From assembly GCA_001604065.1 (NCBI GenBank), contig LVAO01000004.1, positions 1 through 64,000 on the forward strand: a stretch of 64,000 nucleotides of DNA, written 5' to 3'. Within the stretch, counting starts at the first letter, position 1, and every line of letters starts with the position of its first letter. This document shows positions 21,372-29,441 of this stretch, in pieces. The stretch comes from Clostridiales bacterium Firm_09. Lineage in GTDB: Bacteria; Bacillota; Clostridia; Christensenellales; DTU072. The notes beneath the pieces were generated by a model. The model saw nothing but the letters and a program-made list of their open reading frames with translations. It was not told the origin of the DNA and made no database searches. Both the position numbers and the translations under genes were made by a program.

Positions 21372-21973
21372 TTTATGCGGGTTTCCGAAGGTTTTTTCTC
21401 CTCCGGCCTATAATAGAATATTACGTAAATAAGTATCAGGACAACTCCCACCGTCAGCCCGGAATCCGCCACGTTAAAAACGGCAAAATTGATCAGTTCA
21501 AAATAAATGAAATCCCGTACATACCCCAAAGTAAACCGGTCTATAAGATTCCCGATGCCTCCGGCAATAAGAATCACCAGTCCCACGCGAAGCCATCCGT
21601 TACGGTTTTTGAGCGAAAAAATCATAAAAACCGCCACAAAAAACAGCGTAACAACCGAAACGACAGACAATATGTCGGTATGTCCTTGAAAAATCCCGAA
21701 AGAAGCCCCCGTATTCTGTACCGGTGTCAGACGCAGCACTTCCTTTATAATGATGATATCTTTGCCGGATGCCACCATTCCGCCGTATACATAACGCTTG
21801 GTGAGCAGATCCGCAGCGAGAAACAACAAAATAAAAGCAACTTCGATGCCAAGGTAGCCGAATGCCTTTTGAAGCGACAATCCTTCAAATTGCCTTTTGA
21901 CAAAAACCCCGCAATCGGATATTATTTTGGATACAGCCTTACGTTTCATAAAAACAGTATACAATATTGCCAT
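21368..21973 (-). CDS. lspA: Signal peptidase II (lipoprotein signal peptidase)
   Basis: TPVQNTGASFGIF, GGIGNLIDRF, FNVADSGLTVG; 4 TM; start may be the internal Met at 21949. Confidence 0.93.
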   Translation of the reverse strand: MAILYTVFMKRKAVSKIISDCGVFVKRQFEGLSLQKAFGYLGIEVAFILLFLAADLLTKRYVYGGMVASGKDIIIIKEVLRLTPVQNTGASFGIFQGHTDILSVVSVVTLFFVAVFMIFSLKNRNGWLRVGLVILIAGGIGNLIDRFTLGYVRDFIYFELINFAVFNVADSGLTVGVVLILIYVIFYYRPEEKKPSETRIK

Positions 21974-21991
21974 CCGTCAAATCAAGGCATT

Positions 21992-23020
21992 TTAATTAGG
22001 AAGCATCCAATCCACATAAATCCCGTAACCTCTCGTCGGATCATTGATAAAAACATGGGTTACGGCACCAATCAGTCTTCCGTTCTGGACAATCGGAGAT
22101 CCGCTCATACCCTGGCATATTCCGCCGGTTTTTTCCAGCAGAACAGGATCGGTCACATGGATCACCATGCTTTTATCTTCGGCGATATTCTGATGAACCG
22201 CTTTGACAATCTCTATTTCGAATTTCTGAGGCTCCGTACCGTCGATTGTCGTATAAATGTATGCGGCACCCTGCCGGACAGTGTCCCGGCTTCCCAGCGC
22301 GATAAGCGGACGTTTATCGAATAAAGCATCCTCGGATATGCCGAAAACACCGGAAAATATATTTTTTTCCAGCGTACCGCATATGGGATCCATGCGTCTG
22401 AAAGTACCCCGGAGTTCTCCGGCCTTGCCCGCCTCTCCTTTTACAATGCCCACAATGCGCGCGTCATATAAATAACCTTTATTATAATAGGACTTCCCTT
22501 TGGAAAACTCATCGAATATCGGATGCCCCAATCCTCCGAAACGTTTGTTGTCCGCACGCACATAGGTGAGAGTACCGATACCCGCTATTTCATTTTTTAC
22601 AATAATCCCCAACTTTTTCTTGTTTTCCAGTATATCAACCAACGGTCTGACCATTACTTCCGATTCGACGCCATCCCGCCTTATTACCAGTCTGACATTA
22701 TCCTCTTTACAAGAGTTGACGATTCTTCCCACATCCTCTGTCGAATCCACCTGATATCCGTTTATGCTTATCAACAAATCTCCCGGCTGAATAAGCTCCG
22801 TACCTTCGGCTTTCTTTGTGCCTTCGCGGGTAATAATCAGCCTTGTTTCCGTAATAATAAGGTGATCGCTTGCGGCGACCAAACCGATAGGCGTACCGCC
22901 GAGATATACTGAATCCAGATTGCCGTATGCTTCCGCAAACCCGACACTCTGCAAGACAGGCAAAAAAAACAGAACACTTGCCAAAAGCAGCAGCAACAGA
23001 ACCTTATACGTTTTTCGCAT
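21992..23020 (-). CDS. spoIVB: SpoIVB peptidase (S55)
   Basis: PDZ-like segment and C-terminal GICQGMSGSPIVQNGRLIGAVTHVF; downstream of recN. Confidence 0.9.
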   Translation of the reverse strand: MRKTYKVLLLLLLASVLFFLPVLQSVGFAEAYGNLDSVYLGGTPIGLVAASDHLIITETRLIITREGTKKAEGTELIQPGDLLISINGYQVDSTEDVGRIVNSCKEDNVRLVIRRDGVESEVMVRPLVDILENKKKLGIIVKNEIAGIGTLTYVRADNKRFGGLGHPIFDEFSKGKSYYNKGYLYDARIVGIVKGEAGKAGELRGTFRRMDPICGTLEKNIFSGVFGISEDALFDKRPLIALGSRDTVRQGAAYIYTTIDGTEPQKFEIEIVKAVHQNIAEDKSMVIHVTDPVLLEKTGGICQGMSGSPIVQNGRLIGAVTHVFINDPTRGYGIYVDWMLPN

Positions 23021-23131
23021 GAAACAACACCGCCTTTCAACAATTAGTTTTTGAAAGGAATGTATATTTATCGAAGATTTGAATGACAGCTTTTGGAATA
23101 TAGTATTCTAAATTAAGGTATTTTTGTAATA

Positions 23132-24844
23132 CTATGAAAGTTTTTGCGATTTCTTATATGCATCGGCCCATTTTTTCATTTCTTTTGCGTTTTCTAAGCC
23201 GCTTTCACTCTTTTCGATTGAGCCTGCAAGCCGCATGATCTCTTTCAGTGAGGCCTCTTCGTCCAACGCTTCGACAGAAGTCAGAGTCTTGCCGCCAATC
23301 ACGTTTTTTTCAATCAGATAATGGGTATCGGCCATGGACGCCAATTGCGGGAGATGCGTCACCGCCAAAACCTGCCGCGTTTTTGCAATGTTATATAGCT
23401 TGCATGCCACCACTTTTGCAATTCTGCCGCTGATACCGCTGTCGATTTCGTCAAAAACCAGCGTATCAATATCCTCCAGTTCTGCTGTAATATTCTTTAA
23501 ACCGAGCATAAATCGGCTCATTTCACCGCCGGATGCGATTTTTGAAAGAGGTCTGAGCGGTTCGCCTTTATTGGGGCTGATCATAAAGCGTACGGCATCC
23601 GCTCCGTTCTCATGCAAATGCGAAGAGAATGTTTCATCTTCTGCGGGATAATCAAAGTCAACGGCAAAGGTGCTTTCTGCCATACCGAGGTCCGTCAGAT
23701 TTTTTATGATTGCGGCCGAAAATGCCGCGGCATCTTCGGATCTTACGGCATGAAGTTCTTTTGCCAGCTTTACGGCAATGCTTTTTTGAATTTCTATTTT
23801 TTCCTTAAGCATCCCGATACGTTCTGCGGCACTCCGAAGAACGGCAAGTTCTGAAGAAGCTTTTTCTGCGTACGTCTCGATTTCTTCGACGGTCGATCCG
23901 AAGCGGCGTTTCAGTTTTCGTATTTCTTCGATGCGTTTTTCGATTGTTTCCATTTTTGAAGGATCAAAAGCGCTGTTTTCCAGCTCTCTTTTTAATGTAT
24001 CCGAAATATCGGCGAGTTCTATTTTTGCGCTTTCGAGCCTGCCGGACAAATCTGCATAACTATCGTCATAGGAAGCTATTGCGTTCAGTTCTTTTATGGC
24101 CGAATGAAGAGAAGGATTTGCTCCAAAACCGCCGTTATCGCCGTCCAGCAATGCGACAGCCGCGCTCAGACCATTCAGAACTTTTTGTGAGTTATAAAAC
24201 TTTGCCCGTTCTTTGATAAGTGATTCTTCTTCGCCTTCCCGAAGATTCGCCTTTTTGATTTCGTCAAGCTGGAATTCCAGAATATCTATTTTCCTGTCGC
24301 GTTCTGCCGCATCCGGAAAGGCGGAAAGCTCCCGTTCGGCCTCCTTCAATTCGGCAAAGCTTTGACGGTATTTTTCTTTCAGAATGGATGTTCTGTGGGA
24401 AAAATTGTCCAATATTCTGATATGGTTCGATTCGTTAAGAAGCGCCTGATTTTCATGCTGAGAGTGGATATCGACCAGCAGCGACATCATATTCTTCAAA
24501 AAAGAAAGATTGACCAGAACACCGTTGACACGGCAGTCTCCCCTGCCGTTCTCGTTCATGGTTCGGCGGACAATGATTGTATCTTCTTCTTGGATACCGT
24601 TCTCAAGAAGCAGCTGTGAAAGTCCGGGATTATGGACAGAAAATACAGCTTGCACGCTTGCCGTCGATTCGCCATGACGGATCAGCCCTCTGTCCGCGCG
24701 GTCGCCAAGGACAAAGTTGAGACTGTCGATGATTATCGATTTGCCCGCACCCGTTTCTCCCGACAGGATATTGAGTCCGGGACCAAATTCCAGACTCAAT
24801 TCACTGATAAGAGCGATATTTTTAATATGAAGGGAAAGCAGCAT
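23132..24844 (-). CDS. recN: DNA repair protein RecN
   Basis: SGETGAGKSIIIDSL, SGGEMSRFMLGLK, VFDEIDSGISGRIA. Confidence 0.96.
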   Translation of the reverse strand: MLLSLHIKNIALISELSLEFGPGLNILSGETGAGKSIIIDSLNFVLGDRADRGLIRHGESTASVQAVFSVHNPGLSQLLLENGIQEEDTIIVRRTMNENGRGDCRVNGVLVNLSFLKNMMSLLVDIHSQHENQALLNESNHIRILDNFSHRTSILKEKYRQSFAELKEAERELSAFPDAAERDRKIDILEFQLDEIKKANLREGEEESLIKERAKFYNSQKVLNGLSAAVALLDGDNGGFGANPSLHSAIKELNAIASYDDSYADLSGRLESAKIELADISDTLKRELENSAFDPSKMETIEKRIEEIRKLKRRFGSTVEEIETYAEKASSELAVLRSAAERIGMLKEKIEIQKSIAVKLAKELHAVRSEDAAAFSAAIIKNLTDLGMAESTFAVDFDYPAEDETFSSHLHENGADAVRFMISPNKGEPLRPLSKIASGGEMSRFMLGLKNITAELEDIDTLVFDEIDSGISGRIAKVVACKLYNIAKTRQVLAVTHLPQLASMADTHYLIEKNVIGGKTLTSVEALDEEASLKEIMRLAGSIEKSESGLENAKEMKKWADAYKKSQKLS

Positions 24845-24845
24845 A

Positions 24846-25295
24846 TCAGTCCATCAGCGCCTTGAATTGTGCAATGATTTCGGGCACTTTTTTTTCATCT
24901 CTGCAAATAACCAAAAACGTATCATCCCCTGCGATTGTACCGACGATATCGGGAATTGCTATCTCATCCACAAGCGCGCTTGCGGCATTTGCTCCGCCCG
25001 ATATTGTTTTAATCACTATAAAATTATTGACATAATCGATATTGACTACAGACTGGTGAAAGATGGTTTTCAGTTTCATCAGCTTGGGATACAGCGGCTT
25101 GATATAATGGGCTCTGGCCTTGCCTCCGGTTTCTTTGACCAACCCCAATTCTTTGATATCACGTGATATCGTAGCTTGCGTCACCTTGAAGCCGCAAAGA
25201 TTGAGCGCTTCCATAAGTTCATGCTGTGTTTCGATATCCCGGGAAGCGATAATTTCCAAAAGCTTTGTTTGTCTGAGTTCCCTGGTCATATGCAT
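24846..25295 (-). CDS. argR: Arginine repressor ArgR
   Basis: ATISRDIKELGLVK wHTH and GDDTFLVICRDE C-terminal. Confidence 0.93.
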   Translation of the reverse strand: MHMTRELRQTKLLEIIASRDIETQHELMEALNLCGFKVTQATISRDIKELGLVKETGGKARAHYIKPLYPKLMKLKTIFHQSVVNIDYVNNFIVIKTISGGANAASALVDEIAIPDIVGTIAGDDTFLVICRDEKKVPEIIAQFKALMD

Positions 25296-25305
25296 ACCTC
25301 CATAA

Positions 25306-26142
25306 TCAGTTCAGCGAATTCATTTTCGCCAGCAGTTTTGTATAATAATCGTATCTCTTGAAACGAATGAATTCGGCAGTCAAATCCGAGCGGCGCACAC
25401 GTATGACGCCTCCCTCCGGCACCGGACAAACATCTTCACCGTCTATATTGAGATTGGCATAATCTTCGGTACCGATGAGTTCTAAGGATACCTCACTCTC
25501 ATCCGAAACGATATAGGAACGATTGTTCAGGCCATGAGCGCAAATGGGACTGATGACCATTGCTTTTACTTCCGGTGCGACGACCGGACCGCCTGCGGAT
25601 AAAGAATAAGCGGTAGAACCGGTCGGCGTGCTGACAATCAGACCGTCCGCTTTATAATGATTGAGGATGCTGCCGTTGACGCTGACCCGGAACTTCAGCA
25701 GTTTGGTATGCGGCCCTCTTGCGAGGACGGCTTCGTTGAGTGCATGATAGGTATCTCCTCTGTAGCAGATTTCAAGCAGCGCGCGAGGTTCTGTTTTGTA
25801 TTCGCCTTTTTCAAGCTGTCCTATGGCAGAAAGAAGTTCCTGGATATTGTCAAATTCGGACAGAAACCCGAGATTGCCGAGGTTTACTGCCAAAATGCGT
25901 GCGCCTTTGCGGGCGCAGGTTTCTGCGATATGCAAAACGGTTCCGTCACCGCCGAAAACCGCAATGATTTCGGCTTTGGAAGCCATCTCTTCCTTTGTAC
26001 AGAGAGGCGCGTCGATTCCACAGGCCTGCATCTTTTTGGATATTAAAACCTGATGCCCTCTCTTTTTCAATGCATCGGCAAAAGTTTTTGCCGCGGCTCC
26101 GCCGATGTCACGTTCTAAATTGGAATAAATACCGATTTTCAT
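25306..26142 (-). CDS. nadK: NAD kinase
   Basis: FGGDGTVLHIAE; TPTGSTAYSLSAGGPVV. Confidence 0.95.
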   Translation of the reverse strand: MKIGIYSNLERDIGGAAAKTFADALKKRGHQVLISKKMQACGIDAPLCTKEEMASKAEIIAVFGGDGTVLHIAETCARKGARILAVNLGNLGFLSEFDNIQELLSAIGQLEKGEYKTEPRALLEICYRGDTYHALNEAVLARGPHTKLLKFRVSVNGSILNHYKADGLIVSTPTGSTAYSLSAGGPVVAPEVKAMVISPICAHGLNNRSYIVSDESEVSLELIGTEDYANLNIDGEDVCPVPEGGVIRVRRSDLTAEFIRFKRYDYYTKLLAKMNSLN

Positions 26143-26301
26143 AAGTTACCTTTCAAGGCTATATTATACAGCATAATTCATGGCAATTCAATAAGACAAA
26201 TGTATATTATCGTCGACATGCGCATAAAACAATGCCCGGATCCCGACGAAAATGCTGTCCTCTTTTCGGATTGCAAAACAAATGGACCGAACCACCGAAA
26301 A

Positions 26302-27036
26302 CTATTGCAGCGCCATGCAATGGATAAAATATTCCTGATTCTTTTCCGCAAAGGGGTGCGGCGCTTTGATTGTGCCCGATACGGACAATCCCAGGTCTGT
26401 GCAGAACGTCTGGATCTCCTTTACGATGCGTTCCCCTGACGATTTATTCAGAAGTATCCCCTCCTTATTCAGAGCGGCTTTCCCGACTTCAAATTGTGGT
26501 TTGATAAGCGCAACGATGGAAGTCAGCGGTTTGACAAACTGCATTACGGCAGGTAAAATCAATTTGAGCGAAATAAACGACACATCGATCACAATCAGGT
26601 CTGCCTTTATCCCGATGTCCTCAAACGGGAGATAGCGCGCGTTCCGTTTATCCCGTATGACGACACGGGGATCGCATTGAAGATGCGGGGGAAGGGCGCA
26701 CGCACCCACATCAACCGCAAATACTTTCGCAATGCCTCTGCGAAGCAGAACATCCGTGAAACCGCCGTTGCTTGCACCGATATCGATGGCTGTTTTGCCT
26801 TCGCACGAAATATGAAATTGCTCCAATGCGTCATTGAGCTTGATGCCTCCCAAAGAAGCAAAATCGTCGCCTGCCGCGATTTCCACCTTCGTGCCGGGCA
26901 TGACAAGCTGAGATACTCTGGCCGCCGGTTTGCCGTCCAGAGTTACTTTGCCCAGCTTGACAAGGTTTGCCGCATGGGTTCTGGAGCGGGCATATCCATT
27001 CTGAAATAAAAACAAATCCAGCCGGACACCGCTCAT
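26302..27036 (-). CDS. tlyA: TlyA-family rRNA methyltransferase (YqxC)
   Basis: S4 domain plus FtsJ-like DIGASNGGFTDVLLRRG. Confidence 0.93.
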   Translation of the reverse strand: MSGVRLDLFLFQNGYARSRTHAANLVKLGKVTLDGKPAARVSQLVMPGTKVEIAAGDDFASLGGIKLNDALEQFHISCEGKTAIDIGASNGGFTDVLLRRGIAKVFAVDVGACALPPHLQCDPRVVIRDKRNARYLPFEDIGIKADLIVIDVSFISLKLILPAVMQFVKPLTSIVALIKPQFEVGKAALNKEGILLNKSSGERIVKEIQTFCTDLGLSVSGTIKAPHPFAEKNQEYFIHCMALQ

Positions 27037-27671
27037 TTTTTTTCAAAAACAGAGAGCATTCTCCCTGTCAGCAGAATAATATCTTTGGAATGACGTATCG
27101 CGATATTCTTGAAGATGGCTTTGCCGCCTACGGTTACCGCACAGACAATGCTCGAAAACAATATCGAAATCCAAAAACTGAGCCGGTCGGCCGAAGTCAG
27201 TGTAATTTTGATAACGATAGCGAGGGTGCAGGATCCGCTGACTATGCCGCAGATATCCCCTAAGACATCGCAACAGATGCTGCTTACCTTGCCGGAATTT
27301 TTGACGAGCCTGATTGCCATACGGCTGCCTTTTATTTTCTTTGCCGCCATGGACAAAAGCGGGGCAAGTTCGCAGGAGGTTGCCGCAACACCGATGGCAT
27401 CAAAGATGACGCTAAGAACAATCAGCAGAAGCAGAAGCATGAAAGCCACCGAAATATGGGCTGTTGATGTCGTGATTTCGGATAAAAATGAGAAAAAAGC
27501 GGACAAAACAAAAGTGATTATCGTGATATTGATAATCCATATAGTCAGCTTATTCTGTCTGGTGTCGGATTTTTCGCGCCAGACATTGCCGGAAACCTCT
27601 GCAGAATTCATTTTCCCGCGTCCGTCCGCTTTGATACTCAAAGGTGTTTCCGCGTCTTTTTTGATCTTCAC
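27033..27671 (-). CDS. oap: OLE-associated protein (OAP) candidate: ~4-TM membrane protein with DxxxD motif and DUF21/CNNM-like core
   Basis: Four hydrophobic segments; FDAIGVAATSCELAPLLSMAAKKIKGSRMAIRLVKNSGKVSSICCDVLGDICGIVSG with DVLGD (DxxxD); GTG start at 27671 with GAGG upstream; immediately downstream of the large structured ncRNA and overlapping tlyA. Confidence 0.8.
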   Translation of the reverse strand: MKIKKDAETPLSIKADGRGKMNSAEVSGNVWREKSDTRQNKLTIWIINITIITFVLSAFFSFLSEITTSTAHISVAFMLLLLLIVLSVIFDAIGVAATSCELAPLLSMAAKKIKGSRMAIRLVKNSGKVSSICCDVLGDICGIVSGSCTLAIVIKITLTSADRLSFWISILFSSIVCAVTVGGKAIFKNIAIRHSKDIILLTGRMLSVFEKK

Positions 27672-27756
27672 AACAACCTCAGAATCGTGGTTATAATCTC
27701 TTTTTCTGCTGTCTGCGGTTTCCCGCGTTGCCTATTCTGAAAAACAGAATAAAAAA

Positions 27757-28325
27757 ATGGTGGTAAAGATTGAGTAAACCTTGCGCCATCAGGTTCGGTA
27801 GGATTTCCCAACGTTGTACTTGCCGTCGCCGAACAAGCAGTTTCCTTTTGAACAACGTCAAGCCGGATTGCTCCATAGCTTAACCGAATCGCCACTTAGT
27901 GCACACTATAATCCTCAATCTTTGCAGTCTAGAAATTTTCTTTCTCGGAACGGATACAACCTATCCTCTTTTGCAACCGGGGTTTCAAGGGCAAGGGGCG
28001 AAGCATCTGCGCAGATGCATCAGCCTGATTCACCTATTCACACCAGCCACTCAAGGCAAGCTACTCTGCACACAGCTATTGTTTACCGCATTGCAGGTTT
28101 TATCCCAATCAGTAGGCCTTTCGGCCAACCGGAGAGGGTCTCCACGGTAAATGGGTCGATTCCTTCATGCCGTTGAAGGCCGCCCATATACCTTAACTCC
28201 CAGCATCAGCCCCGATTTGGGCAATCAAAGCCAACACAAGAAACTTCATCGATATGCTCTACGACGGTATTTTATCTCCGTCCTCGATTGCATCGTATCC
28301 GACTAGAATACTGTACCACCAATGG
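27757..28325 (-). ncRNA. ole: OLE RNA (Ornate Large Extremophilic RNA) candidate
   Basis: ~565-nt non-coding gap between ispA and oap. Terminal 8-bp helix TGGTGGTA (28314-28321)/TACCACCA (27758-27765). Helices 27914-27923/27765-27774 (10 bp), 27883-27888/27794-27799, 27852-27858/27811-27817, 28145-28151/28082-28088. GGCC-GAAA-GGCC tetraloop hairpin at 28115-28126. Own promoter. Synteny as known for OLE loci. Confidence 0.85.
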
Positions 28326-28330
28326 CCAAC

Positions 28331-28359
28331 ATTATAGCATGTTTCAGGCATTTTCGCAA
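28331..28359 (-). promoter_or_regulatory. Sigma-A-type promoter for the OLE-like RNA
   Basis: minus strand TTGCGA (28359-28354), 17-nt spacer, TATAAT (28336-28331); predicted start ~28323-28325, at the base of the terminal helix. Confidence 0.75.
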
Positions 28360-28396
28360 GTATTTGCAAAATAAGTTGTCTTTTGGATATATTTCA

Positions 28397-29272
28397 CTAA
28401 ATCAGTCTATGCGAAAGCGTTTCCGTATATTCCCGCAGGTTCTCCAATCTGCCGGCCGAAGCTGTTGATAATTTATCAAAAATCGATTGGCAAATGCGAT
28501 TTTGCTTTGCAATTTCTTCAAGAGTATCTTCTTCTCCGTACAGCGAAGGAAAGGTTGTCTTGCCCTTATCTCCACCTGCGCGGAAATCAAGCAGATCGTC
28601 GACCAATTGAAAAACGAATCCGATGGCAAGCCCCAACCGCTCTATATCATGGAGATAGGGAGAGTTGGCCGCTATATACGGAACTGTGACAGCCGCCTGA
28701 ATCAGTGCTCCTGTTTTTAAGGTATCGATATGAATAAGTTCTTTTTTATCCGGGTTCCGGATAGTAAACTCCGCCGACTGCCCGCCCACCATACCGCGTA
28801 CACCGGCAGCTCTGGAAATTGCGTAAGCCGCGGGCACCAATGCCGAATCTTTTATACAGGCCTCCAACAGAATCTCATGTCCGAGATTGAGGAGCGCGTC
28901 GCCTGCAAGCATCGCTATCGCTTCGCCGTATACCTTATGGACGGTCGGTCGTCCCCTGCGCAGATCATCATTGTCCATGCATGGCAGATCATCATGGATG
29001 AGAGAATAATTATGGATGCATTCCAGCGCGCAGGCAAGCGGCAATATACGTTTGCGCGGGATATCTGCGGCATCTGCCGCAAACAACATCAACACGGGCC
29101 TCACACGCTTTCCGCCTCCGTTCACCGCATATTTCATTGCATCAAGCAAAACAGGATCGGTATTGCCTTCCAACGCCTGAAAATAAACCGGAAGCGCTTC
29201 TTCAATTTCCTGCAAAGCCAGACTAACGGAGTTTTTCATCATCCAATTCCAGTTCAAGACGCTCTGCCGCAT
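28397..29272 (-). CDS. ispA: Farnesyl/geranyl diphosphate synthase
   Basis: GGGKRVRPVL, LIHDDLPCMDNDDLRRGRPTVHK, GFVFQLVDDLLDF; start may be an internal Met overlapping xseB. Confidence 0.95.
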   Translation of the reverse strand: MRQSVLNWNWMMKNSVSLALQEIEEALPVYFQALEGNTDPVLLDAMKYAVNGGGKRVRPVLMLFAADAADIPRKRILPLACALECIHNYSLIHDDLPCMDNDDLRRGRPTVHKVYGEAIAMLAGDALLNLGHEILLEACIKDSALVPAAYAISRAAGVRGMVGGQSAEFTIRNPDKKELIHIDTLKTGALIQAAVTVPYIAANSPYLHDIERLGLAIGFVFQLVDDLLDFRAGGDKGKTTFPSLYGEEDTLEEIAKQNRICQSIFDKLSTASAGRLENLREYTETLSHRLI

Positions 29273-29441
29273 CTTTCAGAAGCTCCAGCCTGCCTTTACC
29301 CTCTTTAATGCCCGCAAGACAGATTCTCGCGGATTCTATAGCTTCGTTAAAAAGGGCCAGACTGTCGTCAATGGACAGCGTTTCGTTTTCCAACCTGGCT
29401 ACAAGCGCGTCCAATTTTTCGATTTCTTTTTCAATATTCAT
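29223..29441 (-). CDS. xseB: Exodeoxyribonuclease VII small subunit
   Basis: MNIEKEIEKLDALVARLENETLSIDDSLALFNEAI; between xseA and ispA. Confidence 0.92.
   Translation of the reverse strand: MNIEKEIEKLDALVARLENETLSIDDSLALFNEAIESARICLAGIKEGKGRLELLKDAAERLELELDDEKLR

Noticed and set aside
28003-28018. GCATCTGCGCAGATGC palindrome as a transcription-factor operator
   Set aside because: Lies inside the structured RNA, away from any promoter; more economically an RNA hairpin
27814-28176. Plus-strand ORFs (120 aa, 83 aa) and minus-strand 75/61-aa ORFs in the ispA-oap gap
   Set aside because: Short, low-complexity, no recognisable family or consistent RBS; better explained as chance ORFs inside the structured RNA
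27757-28325. RNase P RNA, tmRNA or group II intron as identity of the large ncRNA
   Set aside because: Characteristic conserved RNase P core strings (e.g. GAGGAAAGUCC) and a tmRNA tag ORF were not seen, there is no intron-encoded protein, and genomic context fits OLE/OAP far better
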